Notes: generated from the sequence alone by a model not told the origin. DNA of 47,325 bases from an uncultured Bacteroidia bacterium (GCA_902780455.1 CACZFO010000007.1:1-47325); one strand, 5' to 3'; positions 8,790 to 16,921 are shown, counted from the stretch's first letter. Translations and numbers: made by a program.

Positions 8790-9842
8790 CTAATCTTCCT
8801 GGAGAGGCCTGTCTTCCAGCTGGATGCGGACGCTTTCCTTATGGATGAGTTCCATCAGCTGTTTGGCAAAATCGCTGTCAAGACCCATGGAACGGGCAAG
8901 CTCGGTTCTTTTTTCAACGATTTCTCCGTATCGTTTGCTCTGAAGCACGGGCATGTTATGCTCCTGCTTGTAAGTGCCTATTTTCCTGGAAACATCCATC
9001 CTGTCTTTCAGGAGTTTGATTATCCCTTCGTCCAACACATCGATCCTGTTTCTGAGCCCTTCCAGGTCAGCCTGACTGCCCTGCTGCCTTGGCTTGAGGC
9101 TTGAAAGGACTTCTGAAAGCCTGGCGGGAGTAAGCTGCTGATGGCTGTCACTCAAGGCCTTGTCAGGATTGCAGTGGCACTCTATCATAAGGCCGTCATA
9201 CATGAGGTCCAGTGCCTGCTGGCACAGAGGAAGTATGAGGTCTCTCTTGCCGCCTATGTGGCTTGGATCGCAAAGAAGAGGAATATCCGGATACCTTCTT
9301 TTCATCTCGATAGGGATATGCCAGAGAGGAAGGTTGCGGTAGATTCCGGTATCGTAGGAACTGAATCCCCTGTGGACAAGCCAGATATTCTTTACACCGG
9401 CATTACGGAACCTTTCCACTGCTCCGGCCCAGAGTTCAACATCAGGATTCACCGGGTTCTTGATAAGGAGAGTCAGACGTGAAACTTCTTCAGCGCCAAT
9501 TTGCATGAAGGTATCTGCCAGAGCCTGAACGGCAAACGGATCAGCAGTGGTGCGTGCCCCTACCCAAAGGATATCCACTCCTGCATCCAGGGATTTGTGC
9601 AGATGCTCAGCGGTAGCTACCTCGCAGCAGGTCTGCATGCCGGTTTCCTTCCTGACATCCGCCAGCCAGTCAAGGGCAATCTCTCCGGCACCCTCGAATC
9701 CGCCGGGTTTGGTCCGGGGCTTCCATACTCCTGCCCGGAAGATCGTTATGCCCAGTTCCTTGAGAGCCTTTGCCGTTTCCAGAACCTGGGAGCGGCTCTC
9801 TGCGCTGCACGGTCCTGCAATTATCTTTATCCTGCTGTCCAT
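8790..9842 (-). CDS. Bifunctional DAHP synthase (class I beta) / chorismate mutase (AroQ type)
   Basis: This 350-residue protein joins the first enzyme of the shikimate pathway (E4P + PEP to DAHP) to the mutase that turns chorismate into prephenate for Phe and Tyr. Residues 1-250 are the KDO8PS-like DAHP synthase, with IIAGPCSAES near the start, FRAGVWKPRT, and CDPSHIGGKRD. Residues about 257-345 are an all-helical AroQ mutase (LRNRIDVLDEGIIKLLKDRM, then K..HNMPVLQ..R). In related fusions the mutase domain lets prephenate inhibit the synthase; that is known for the family, not shown here. The gene is alone on its strand and sits behind a 127-nt spacer, a terminator and an aromatic leader peptide, so transcription attenuation is likely. 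Confidence 0.95.
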   Translation of the reverse strand: MDSRIKIIAGPCSAESRSQVLETAKALKELGITIFRAGVWKPRTKPGGFEGAGEIALDWLADVRKETGMQTCCEVATAEHLHKSLDAGVDILWVGARTTADPFAVQALADTFMQIGAEEVSRLTLLIKNPVNPDVELWAGAVERFRNAGVKNIWLVHRGFSSYDTGIYRNLPLWHIPIEMKRRYPDIPLLCDPSHIGGKRDLILPLCQQALDLMYDGLMIECHCNPDKALSDSHQQLTPARLSEVLSSLKPRQQGSQADLEGLRNRIDVLDEGIIKLLKDRMDVSRKIGTYKQEHNMPVLQSKRYGEIVEKRTELARSMGLDSDFAKQLMELIHKESVRIQLEDRPLQED

Positions 9843-9918
9843 AAAAAAATTTGCTCAAGGTGATCTGCAATCCTATATCGGGGGTTCTTTATCCAGACAA
9901 CCTATTTACTTTCCCCTG

Positions 9919-9926
9919 CAAATATA
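9919..9926 (-). promoter_or_regulatory. Possible second promoter (-7 element) downstream of the attenuator
   Basis: TATATTTG on the minus strand is a perfect -7 match, 77 nt before the ATG of the DAHP synthase gene and after the attenuator terminator. The -33 box is poor (GATG 20 nt upstream). If active it would give a basal transcript that escapes attenuation. Confidence 0.35.
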
Positions 9927-9969
9927 GCGATTGCAGCACTCAAGAGCATCACTTGCGCCACAACGGCAC

Positions 9970-10001
9970 AAAAAAAATTCCCGCTTTTGTTCAAAAGCAG
10001 G
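9970..10001 (-). terminator. Attenuator terminator ahead of the DAHP synthase-chorismate mutase gene
   Basis: On the minus strand CCTGCTTTTG (10001-9992) pairs with CAAAAGCGGG (9989-9980), ten pairs with one G-U, then GAA-free spacer AA and eight Ts (9977-9970). No gene reads into it from upstream on this strand except the leader peptide, so it acts as an attenuator rather than a gene-end terminator. Confidence 0.8.
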
Positions 10002-10046
10002 AGACACACACTATAACCAAAACTTTCAGATACAAAGGTCTCCTGC
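9997..10046 (-). promoter_or_regulatory. Antiterminator pairing of the aromatic leader
   Basis: GCAGGAGAC (10046-10038) and GTCTCCTGC (10005-9997) form a perfect 9-bp stem. The 3' arm shares five bases (10001-9997) with the 5' arm of the terminator, so both stems cannot form together. The 5' arm begins one nucleotide after the leader peptide stop codon, and can instead pair with TCCTG (10065-10061) inside the leader codons Ser15-Trp16. These are the 1:2, 2:3 and 3:4 pairings of a classical attenuator. Confidence 0.75.
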
Positions 10047-10047
10047 C

Positions 10048-10107
10048 CTATTCCCTATACCAGGAATAAAGCATATGAAGGCCGTTATATCTGCTACTGA
10101 TAAACAT
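10048..10107 (-). CDS. Aromatic leader peptide (19 aa)
   Basis: A 20-codon frame runs from ATG (10107-10105) to TAG (10050-10048) and encodes MFISSRYNGLHMLYSWYRE. Five of 19 residues are aromatic: Phe2, Tyr7, Tyr14, Trp16 and Tyr17, with Tyr-Ser-Trp-Tyr just before the stop. It begins about 8 nt after a perfect -7 element and ends one base before the antiterminator arm. The size, codon content and position fit a control peptide on which the ribosome stalls when charged Tyr or Trp tRNA is scarce. The peptide itself probably has no function. Too short to be supported by homology, so the call rests on context. Confidence 0.75.
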   Translation of the reverse strand: MFISSRYNGLHMLYSWYRE

Positions 10108-10114
10108 CACGATG

Positions 10115-10148
10115 CAAATATAGATGTTTTTTCTTTAGTTGATGCAAA
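10115..10148 (-). promoter_or_regulatory. Promoter of the aromatic leader / DAHP synthase-chorismate mutase gene
   Basis: On the minus strand TTTG (10148-10145) is followed after 22 nt by TATATTTG (10122-10115). The start site should fall a few bases before the leader ATG at 10107. Spacing is slightly long. Confidence 0.6.
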
Positions 10149-10196
10149 TTGTAACTATTTTTTTACATAATAATTCAAAATAGCCCTATAAATAGC

Positions 10197-10227
10197 TTGC
10201 AGATTGGCTTTAAATTGACTATATTTG
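10197..10227 (+). promoter_or_regulatory. Promoter of the aroB-aroDA-aroC operon
   Basis: TTG (10197-10199) is followed after 20 nt by TATATTTG (10220-10227). The ATG of aroB is at 10254, giving a leader of about 20 nt, too short for an attenuator. Confidence 0.65.
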
Positions 10228-10253
10228 TTTCTCGTAAAAGAAGACCTTTCAGG

Positions 10254-11285
10254 ATGAATATATATACATACAAGGATATCAGTCAATTACAAAAGCATAT
10301 TCCAAAGAATAGCGGTATTTTTGTCATAATTGATAATAAAGTGAAAGATTACTTCTCTTCCATGAAGAACTGGAACTTTATTCCCATAAAAGCTGACGAA
10401 AAAAACAAGTCTTTGGAAACCGCGGGGAGAATATGCTCCAGGCTTATGGCCATGAAGGCAGACCGAGACTGTTTCATCATCGGAGCCGGCGGAGGTGTTA
10501 CTACAGACCTGGCCGGCTTTGTTGCATCCGTCTACAAGCGTGGGGTGAGGTTCGGCCTGGTACCTACGACCCTGCTTGCTGCTGCCGATGCTGCCATCGG
10601 AGGCAAGAACGGAGTCAATTTGTCGGGAGTGAAAAACATGGTAGGAACCATTACCCAGCCGGAGTGGACCTACCAGAGCTCCTGCTTCTTCAGAACGTTG
10701 GACAACCGTGTGTTCCGGGAGGGAGAGGCTGAAATGCTCAAGACCTTCCTGCTGTTTGACAGGGATTGCTTCATCTCCGCCTCCAACTTCTTCACAGCTT
10801 ATGACCATAAGGATCCGTCGCCCCGGCAGGAGCAGACCTTGAGGAAGTTGATGAAAAGATGCGCCACCCTGAAGGCTGAGGTAGTCAAGAAAGATGAATC
10901 GGACCACGGCTGCAGGCGGATGCTCAATCTGGGACACACTTTCGGGCATGCCCTGGAGAGTTATTTTGCACAGAGCCGGAAAAACGTGACCATCCTCCAC
11001 GGTGAAGCTGTCTTGGCAGGAATGCTGGCAGCTGCAAGATTGTCGGTGAGGCTAGGTGTCATGAAAGAAGAAGATTTTGAGGCTGTGTACGAAGGCCTTG
11101 CAAAGACAAGGATTCCTTTGGTGCTGGGAATAGATGCAGACAAAACCCTGAAATTCATATATAACGACAAAAAGGTCAGCAACGGAAAACTTCATCTTGT
11201 CCTGCCTGTGGAAATCGGCAGGGCCACTTCTATGGACATTCCCATGGCAGACTTCGAACTCCTTTGCAAAGACCTGGTTCTCTGA
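10254..11285 (+). CDS. aroB: 3-dehydroquinate synthase
   Basis: AroB cyclises DAHP to 3-dehydroquinate using NAD and a divalent metal; it is cytosolic. The 343-residue protein has the NAD-binding GAGGGVTTDLAGFVAS (near 77-92), LVPTTLLAAADAAIGGKNGVN, GEAEMLK, and the metal-binding LNLGHTFGHALE (near 222-233). The frame is open to a TTG at 10197, but that codon lies in the promoter; MNIYTYKD at 10254 is the better start. First gene of aroB-aroDA-aroC, with 32 nt to the next gene. Confidence 0.96.
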   Translation: MNIYTYKDISQLQKHIPKNSGIFVIIDNKVKDYFSSMKNWNFIPIKADEKNKSLETAGRICSRLMAMKADRDCFIIGAGGGVTTDLAGFVASVYKRGVRFGLVPTTLLAAADAAIGGKNGVNLSGVKNMVGTITQPEWTYQSSCFFRTLDNRVFREGEAEMLKTFLLFDRDCFISASNFFTAYDHKDPSPRQEQTLRKLMKRCATLKAEVVKKDESDHGCRRMLNLGHTFGHALESYFAQSRKNVTILHGEAVLAGMLAAARLSVRLGVMKEEDFEAVYEGLAKTRIPLVLGIDADKTLKFIYNDKKVSNGKLHLVLPVEIGRATSMDIPMADFELLCKDLVL

Positions 11286-11317
11286 CGCCTCATCAAATCC
11301 CAAAATCAAGCCTACAG

Positions 11318-13507
11318 ATGGAAAAAACAGCTTCAAACAGAATCTGCGTCTGCATAGACGAAACCGATTATTCCAAATGCTCGGAACTGTTGTCGACATA
11401 CCAGTTTTCCGAACTCAGGCAGGATTTGTGCAGATTCTCCCTTGATGAGGTTGAAAGGTTGACTTCTCTTCACAAGAACCTGATTTTCACCTGCAGGCTC
11501 ACCGATTACTCTACGGATGACGCCCTCCGGCATATACTGACTGCCGTGCGGAACGGCGCATGGGGTGTGGATGTGGACTGCTCCGCTCCTTCTGCTTTCC
11601 TGGATAAAGTCAAGAAAGCTGCTAAAGACAACGGCGTTGTTTTAATCCTGAGCAGCCATCCGGCAAAAGTTCCATCTCCGGAAGAATTGAAGGACCTGTA
11701 CCTCAAATGCAGGAAGGCCGGGGCCGATATCGTAAAGATAGTGCCAGCGGCCAAAGATATCGACGAGGCTTCCTCCGTGCTGAGCCTGTACCACTCTCTG
11801 GACACCGAAGAAGACAGGAACTCCCTGGTTGCATTTGCAATGGGAGAGGCCGGAAGGTACACTAGGCTGTCCTGTCTTGGGCTTGGGGCCCCTTTCACAT
11901 ATTGTTACTCAAGGGCTCCGCTGGCAGAAGGCCAGTTCAGCCATGAAGAAATGTCCAGGCTGCTCGGAACAGATACGGTATTTCCGCCTTTCAGGATAGG
12001 AGACATGTCTGAAAGTTCCTTGTTCTCAAGATTCTGTGAGAACCTTCCTGCACAAAAAAGGAACAGAAAGGACAAATCAGTGTGCATCCCTTGCTCAAAG
12101 AGCATAGTCCAGCGTGCCTTGCTGGCCGCTGCCATAAGCAACGGACAGACCGTGCTGCGCAACTATGAACCTTGCGAAGACACAAAGGCCGCCATTGCCT
12201 TCATACGCAAGTGCGGATGCCTGGTAAAGGTTTCACGGGACGGTTCTTCCGGCAGGGGAGAAAAGATGATCATCATAAGAAGCGCCGGCATCCAGAAATG
12301 GAAGAACTTCAAGTTTACCCAAGTTGGGGAATCAGCTCTTCTGGCAAGGCTGGTGCTGCCGCTCGCCGCCTTTGCTTCATCGCTGAGAAACCAAACTGGA
12401 ACAGCTGTTAAAACGGTTGTTACAGGAGAGGGCTCCCTTATGAAAAGAGATTTTACATCAACAGTGGAGGCCCTGAAGGCTGCCGGAGTAAAGTGCAGCG
12501 CAACAAAAACCTCTGAAGGGTTCAGACTTCCCCTAACCGTTGCCGGGGCTGCTTTCAGGAAAAAAATCGTCATTTCCGGAAAAGACTCCTCACAGTTGGT
12601 ATCGGGGCTGCTGATGGTTCTTCCTCTGCTCTCTCACGATACGTTGATGGTTGTTGAAGATGCCGTAAGCATACCTTTCATAGAATTGACACTGAAGGTT
12701 ATAAATGACTTTGGCATAAGAATCGGAGTCAAGAAGGAGGGGCGCCGGTTTACCTTCAGCATCAACGGAAAACAGAATTACGTTCCCGTAGACATGTTCC
12801 TGGAATCAGACTGGAGCAGCGCCGCCAATTTTGCAGTGGCAGGAGCTGTAGTTTCAGTAATATCCAGAAGACTCTCTCAAAAAGAGAGCCTGGTCATCAA
12901 AAAGATGAACCTGAGGTCTTCGCAGGCCGACGAGGCCATACTCGATGTTCTGGAGCAGTGCGGAGCCCATATCAAGACGGAGAATCCGGATATGGTGGAA
13001 TTTGCAAAAGTTGCAGACCACAGCCTGTTTGTCAGGAGACGCTCCTTCAACAATCTGAAAAACATCTCCGTATATGCCGACAGTCTTGATTCTTTCACCT
13101 TTGATGCCACAGACTGTCCTGACCTGTTTCCGGTCCTGGCCGCACTGGCCGTCCACTGCAACGGTGAAAGCCGCATAAAGGGAGTGGGAAGGCTTGACAA
13201 GAAAGAAAGCAACCGGGCTCTGTCTCTACTCCAGGAGTTTTCAAACATGGGCTACTGCATTTCCACCCAAAAGGACGAGATGGTCATCAGGGGATTTGGC
13301 GGAAAGGTTCCTTGCTCATCCGTCCGCCACTCCAAGATCTTCTGCAGCAGCCACAATGACCACAGGATTGCCATGGCGGTAATAATCTGCGCACTGATGA
13401 GAAACCACCTGGGCAATCCGCCTGCACAAATATTCCTGGACAATGTTTCATGCATAGACAAATCTTTCCCTACTTTTGTGGAAAGACTCAAGATGAGTAC
13501 TTCATAA
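11318..13507 (+). CDS. aroDA: Fused 3-dehydroquinate dehydratase (type I, AroD) - EPSP synthase (AroA)
   Basis: One 729-residue protein carries two shikimate enzymes. Residues about 5-220 are a type I dehydroquinate dehydratase, with the catalytic His114 (LSSHPAKVPS) and the Schiff-base Lys140 (ADIVKIV). Residues about 250-725 are EPSP synthase: CSKSIVQRA with Lys261, Ser262 and Arg266, GESALLAR (337-344) in place of the more common AGTAMR, DSSQLVSGLLM, ESDWSSAANF, and HNDHRIAMA near 679-687. The two steps are not consecutive; shikimate dehydrogenase and shikimate kinase act between them and are not in this window. The frame is open back to a TTG at 11264 inside aroB; I took ATG 11318. Confidence in both domains is high. 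Confidence 0.93.
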   Translation: MEKTASNRICVCIDETDYSKCSELLSTYQFSELRQDLCRFSLDEVERLTSLHKNLIFTCRLTDYSTDDALRHILTAVRNGAWGVDVDCSAPSAFLDKVKKAAKDNGVVLILSSHPAKVPSPEELKDLYLKCRKAGADIVKIVPAAKDIDEASSVLSLYHSLDTEEDRNSLVAFAMGEAGRYTRLSCLGLGAPFTYCYSRAPLAEGQFSHEEMSRLLGTDTVFPPFRIGDMSESSLFSRFCENLPAQKRNRKDKSVCIPCSKSIVQRALLAAAISNGQTVLRNYEPCEDTKAAIAFIRKCGCLVKVSRDGSSGRGEKMIIIRSAGIQKWKNFKFTQVGESALLARLVLPLAAFASSLRNQTGTAVKTVVTGEGSLMKRDFTSTVEALKAAGVKCSATKTSEGFRLPLTVAGAAFRKKIVISGKDSSQLVSGLLMVLPLLSHDTLMVVEDAVSIPFIELTLKVINDFGIRIGVKKEGRRFTFSINGKQNYVPVDMFLESDWSSAANFAVAGAVVSVISRRLSQKESLVIKKMNLRSSQADEAILDVLEQCGAHIKTENPDMVEFAKVADHSLFVRRRSFNNLKNISVYADSLDSFTFDATDCPDLFPVLAALAVHCNGESRIKGVGRLDKKESNRALSLLQEFSNMGYCISTQKDEMVIRGFGGKVPCSSVRHSKIFCSSHNDHRIAMAVIICALMRNHLGNPPAQIFLDNVSCIDKSFPTFVERLKMSTS

Positions 13508-13519
13508 CACTTAGAGGAG

Positions 13520-14539
13520 ATGAACACTTACGGAAAGAATTTCACGATAACATTATTCGGAGAATCACATGGAAAATGCGTGGGAGTGGTAATAGACGGA
13601 ATTACTCCGGGCCTGGAAATATCTGAAGAGGACTTCAAGGATGCCCTGCTCAGAAGACGAAACGGAGACTTGCCTCTCCTTACGCACGCAACCACTGCAA
13701 GGAAAGAAGACGACATTCCTGTATTTCTTTCCGGAATCCTCGACGGAAAAGCCACGGGAAGCCCTGTCGCCATAATATTCCAAAACAACAATTGCAGGCC
13801 GTCTGACTACCAGACCTTCAAAGATCAGCCAAGACCTTCCCATGCAGATTATTCATCGGCGATAAAATATAACGGCTTCAACGATATCAGGGGCTCTGGA
13901 CAGTTCTCCGGCCGGATGACCCTCCCTCTTGCTGCAGCCGGGGTTATGGCAAGGAAGGTTCTGGGCGCCAATGGTTTTGACATCACAATAAAGGCCAGCG
14001 TAAAAACAATCGCAGGCCAGACAGACCCTCAAAAGTGGGAAGAGATGATACACAAAGCCCAGGCAGAAGGAGACTCCCTCGGGGGAGAGGTTGAGTGCAG
14101 GGTGGAAGGCCTCAGGGCCGGGGTCGGAAATCCGTTCTTCTCCTCCATGGAATCTGAGATATCACGCCTGGCATTCTCCGTTCCCGGAGTAAAGGGAATC
14201 CAGTTCGGCGATTTTTCCGATCTGCAGGACGGCAGGAACAAGGCATCGCATCTCAAGGGGTCTGAGTTCAACGACCCTATCACAGACGGCAGCGGGCACA
14301 CTTCAACCAATCACAGCGGAGGAATAAACGGGGGAATATCAAACGGCAATCCGGTGGTCTTTACTCTTGACATCCGCCCTGCCGCCAGCATTTCAAAGGT
14401 CCAGAAATCTTTCAATTTCAGAAGCCAAAGGGTAGAAGAAATGAGCATCGGAGGACGTCACGATGCTTGTATCGCCCTCCGATGCCCCGTTATTGCAGAA
14501 TCCATAGCCGCCATCATCCTGGCGGACATGCTGCTATAG
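13520..14539 (+). CDS. aroC: Chorismate synthase
   Basis: AroC removes phosphate from EPSP to give chorismate and needs reduced FMN. The 339-residue protein starts MNTYGKNFTITLFGESHG, with the conserved FGESHG block, the RGSGQFSGRMT region (about residues 121-131) and the RPAAS and IGGRHDACIALR blocks near the end. It follows aroDA by 12 nt. Its stop codon overlaps that of the convergent serine hydrolase in the palindrome CTATAG (14534-14539). Confidence 0.96.
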   Translation: MNTYGKNFTITLFGESHGKCVGVVIDGITPGLEISEEDFKDALLRRRNGDLPLLTHATTARKEDDIPVFLSGILDGKATGSPVAIIFQNNNCRPSDYQTFKDQPRPSHADYSSAIKYNGFNDIRGSGQFSGRMTLPLAAAGVMARKVLGANGFDITIKASVKTIAGQTDPQKWEEMIHKAQAEGDSLGGEVECRVEGLRAGVGNPFFSSMESEISRLAFSVPGVKGIQFGDFSDLQDGRNKASHLKGSEFNDPITDGSGHTSTNHSGGINGGISNGNPVVFTLDIRPAASISKVQKSFNFRSQRVEEMSIGGRHDACIALRCPVIAESIAAIILADMLL

Positions 14540-15748
14540 ATTAGGCATAAGGATAGATCCGGCAACTATGCTGCCTATGGTAGCTCTCTGACGGGCAAGT
14601 CCGCCTGTGTCATAAGGGTGAACCCTGTTTGCAAGAATGATCACTGCGGTCTTTGTCTGAGGGTCTATCACTATAGACGGTCCGGTGTAGCCTGTATGTC
14701 CGTAAGCTTCCTCTGAGAAAAGGTCTCCTGCTGTGTAGTAATGTACATCGTTGTCCCATCCGAGCGTGCGGCCGAAGCGGCGTACTTCACGTGGAACGGT
14801 CCTCATGGCTTTTACGGTAAGCGGTCCGAGAATCCTCTTGCCGTCATACTCGCCGCCGTTTATGAGAGCTGCGCAGATTACAGCCAGGTCCTCTGCATTT
14901 GAGAATACTCCTGCATTTCCGGAATTGCCACCGCCGCAAACCCTTGCAAGTGGATCGTGAACCTCACCTATCAGGCAGTTGCCGTCAGGTTGCTTTTCAG
15001 TGGGAGCCACAAGCTTCATTATATGCTTTTTGTTGAGAACCTTAGGCATGTAAGTGGTGTACTCCAGTCCCAGACGGTCAAAGACATTCTCCTGGGCGTA
15101 TTCGTAAAGTTTCTTTCCGGTGACGTTCTGAAGCACGTTCTGCAAGGTTATGAAATTAAGGCAGCTGTAAATATGGCCATTGGCCGGCTTGTAAACCCTC
15201 TTGCAGTGGGAAATCCAGTCTATCAGGCTCTCCGCGCTGGCATCGCCGTACTTTTTCTCAACCTCTGAAGGATTGACGTATGCCGGCAGACCGCTGGTAT
15301 GGGTGAGAAGATCTATGATTCTGATATGTACCTGTTTGCCGTCTTCATCTACATAAGGCTCGAATCCAGGGATGTACATATCCACCCTGTCTATCAGACG
15401 CACTTTTCCGCTTTCTATCAGCTGCATGAAACTCAGGGTAGTACCCACGCACTTGCTGCATGAGGCAAGGTCAAAGACGGTGTTCTCTGTCATCTTCTCC
15501 TCTTTAGGATAAATGGCCTTGTTGCCGTAAGCCTTCAGAAAGACAACCTTGTCCTTTCTTACAACGCACACTACGGCTCCCGGAATGAGGGTGTCCTTGA
15601 TAGCCTGGTCGATTACGTCATCAATCTGGGAAAGCTTTTCGGAAGACATGCCCATCATCTCCGGAGTGGATTTCTCAAGCCTGGTTCCCTGTGCCATAAC
15701 GGCAAGACATGAGAGCAGGGCAACAGTCAAACAGAATAATTTCTTCAT
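14534..15748 (-). CDS. Secreted serine hydrolase, class C beta-lactamase family
   Basis: This 404-residue protein has a type I signal peptide ending near VMAQ, so it is periplasmic or exported. The nucleophile motif is SCSK (in LASCSKCVGT), the second motif appears as YSCLN and the third as GHTG. Such domains are fused to the C-terminus of GH3 hydrolases in several Bacteroidota; here the gene stands close to two separate GH3 genes, which suggests a related envelope role. Exact substrate unknown. Divergent from the CapA-like gene, 56 bp apart; a TAAATTTG -7 box for it lies at 15789-15782. Confidence 0.87.
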   Translation of the reverse strand: MKKLFCLTVALLSCLAVMAQGTRLEKSTPEMMGMSSEKLSQIDDVIDQAIKDTLIPGAVVCVVRKDKVVFLKAYGNKAIYPKEEKMTENTVFDLASCSKCVGTTLSFMQLIESGKVRLIDRVDMYIPGFEPYVDEDGKQVHIRIIDLLTHTSGLPAYVNPSEVEKKYGDASAESLIDWISHCKRVYKPANGHIYSCLNFITLQNVLQNVTGKKLYEYAQENVFDRLGLEYTTYMPKVLNKKHIMKLVAPTEKQPDGNCLIGEVHDPLARVCGGGNSGNAGVFSNAEDLAVICAALINGGEYDGKRILGPLTVKAMRTVPREVRRFGRTLGWDNDVHYYTAGDLFSEEAYGHTGYTGPSIVIDPQTKTAVIILANRVHPYDTGGLARQRATIGSIVAGSILMPNL

Positions 15749-15760
15749 AACTGTAAATAA

Positions 15761-15789
15761 TTATCGCGATATTTGTAAATACAAATTTA
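15761..15789. promoter_or_regulatory. Divergent promoter region with ATCGCGAT palindrome
   Basis: TTATCGCGATATTTGTAA starts at 15761. Rightward, GATATTTG (15768-15775) is a near -7 box for the CapA-like gene; leftward, TAAATTTG (15789-15782) is a perfect -7 box for the serine hydrolase. The -33 boxes are not clear. A near copy of the block lies before eno. Confidence 0.4.
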
Positions 15790-15804
15790 ACAAAAAAACA
15801 AACT

Positions 15805-16914
15805 ATGGGAAAACAACTGAAACTGCTGCTGTTTTTTGCGGCAGTTCTGCTTCTGGCTTCATATTGCTCCGGACGCAGCCAGCAAAGCCAGGTTCCGGAT
15901 CCCCCTCAAAAAACAAAAGCTGCTGATACTCTCACGGTAGCGGTTGTCGGCGACATAATGCTTGGCAATACATTTCCCCACGACAGGCTGCCCGCCAACG
16001 ACGGAAAGAATCTTTTTGACGATGTTAAAGACATACTCCGCTCGGCAACCGTCACCTGCGGAAACCTCGAGGGCACGATTGCTGTAAGCGGAACCCCGCG
16101 CAAGAACCCGGAAAGCCCCATGGCCTTCATGTTCATGATGCCTCCGCGATATACCCAGCTTCTGGTTGACGCCGGCTTTGATTACGTAGGCCTTGCAAAC
16201 AACCATATCTACGATTTCTACGAAGAGGCCATGACCCAGACAGAGGAGAACCTGGAAAAAGCCGGAATCGGCTATTCCGGAGCCAGGGACCCTAAGGGAA
16301 AGAATCCCCATAAGGAATTCCACACAGGCACTTTCCTCGGCAGCAAGGTAGGATTCTGCGCCTTCGGACACGAAGACTACAGCCTCAGGACACGCGATAC
16401 AGCAACCGTCAGAAGAATCATAACACACTTGAAAAAAGAGGGTTGTGAAATCATCATCGTATGCTTCCACGGCGGAAGAGAAGGTTCAGCAGCCAGGCAT
16501 CTGCCTTACGGTTCTGAAATGTTCTTCGGCGACGAAAGAGGATTCCTCAGAGACTTTGCCCACTTTGCCATAGACTGCGGAGCGGACATAGTCTACGGGC
16601 ACGGGCCGCACGTGGTAAGGGCAGTAGAACTCTACAAAGACCGATTCATAGCCTACAGCCTTGGCAACTTCTGCACAGCCGGCATGGGAACCAAGGGCCT
16701 CACCGGCAACGCTCCACTGATAACCGTGCGTATAGACAGTACGGGAAAATTCATGGACGGCAAGATAAACTCCTTCCTCCAGAAGCCCATGCAGGGTCCT
16801 AAGGCAGACCCTTACAACTCTGCAGCAAAGGAGATTGCAGCCCTTACAAAGGATGACATCAAAGACTCCAAACTGGACATAGCCGAGGATGGAACCCTCA
16901 CCAGAAAACAATAA
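15805..16914 (+). CDS. CapA-family (poly-gamma-glutamate synthesis-like) metallophosphatase-fold protein
   Basis: This 369-residue protein has an N-terminal hydrophobic segment ending LASYCSG, a degenerate lipobox with Tyr before Cys21, so it is exported and possibly lipidated. The mature part has the CapA/PGA_cap pattern: VVGDIMLGN near residue 51, CGNLEGTI, GLANNHIYDFYEEAM, CFHGGREG and VYGHGPHVVRAVE. The family is calcineurin-like; some members help make or anchor capsular poly-gamma-glutamate, but most Bacteroidota copies are of unknown function. No capB/capC partner is present. It leads a rightward series with a lipoprotein and two GH3 genes. Confidence 0.88.
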   Translation: MGKQLKLLLFFAAVLLLASYCSGRSQQSQVPDPPQKTKAADTLTVAVVGDIMLGNTFPHDRLPANDGKNLFDDVKDILRSATVTCGNLEGTIAVSGTPRKNPESPMAFMFMMPPRYTQLLVDAGFDYVGLANNHIYDFYEEAMTQTEENLEKAGIGYSGARDPKGKNPHKEFHTGTFLGSKVGFCAFGHEDYSLRTRDTATVRRIITHLKKEGCEIIIVCFHGGREGSAARHLPYGSEMFFGDERGFLRDFAHFAIDCGADIVYGHGPHVVRAVELYKDRFIAYSLGNFCTAGMGTKGLTGNAPLITVRIDSTGKFMDGKINSFLQKPMQGPKADPYNSAAKEIAALTKDDIKDSKLDIAEDGTLTRKQ

Positions 16915-16921
16915 CTTTGAC

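Noticed and set aside
9976..10001. Ordinary gene-end terminator between divergent genes
   Set aside because: No gene reads into it on the minus strand other than the 19-codon leader, and its 5' arm is shared with an alternative stem, so attenuation explains it better.
11264..11317. Start of the AroD-AroA fusion at a TTG inside aroB
   Set aside because: The 18 extra residues are not dehydratase-like, and ATG 11318 gives the normal domain start after a 32-nt spacer.
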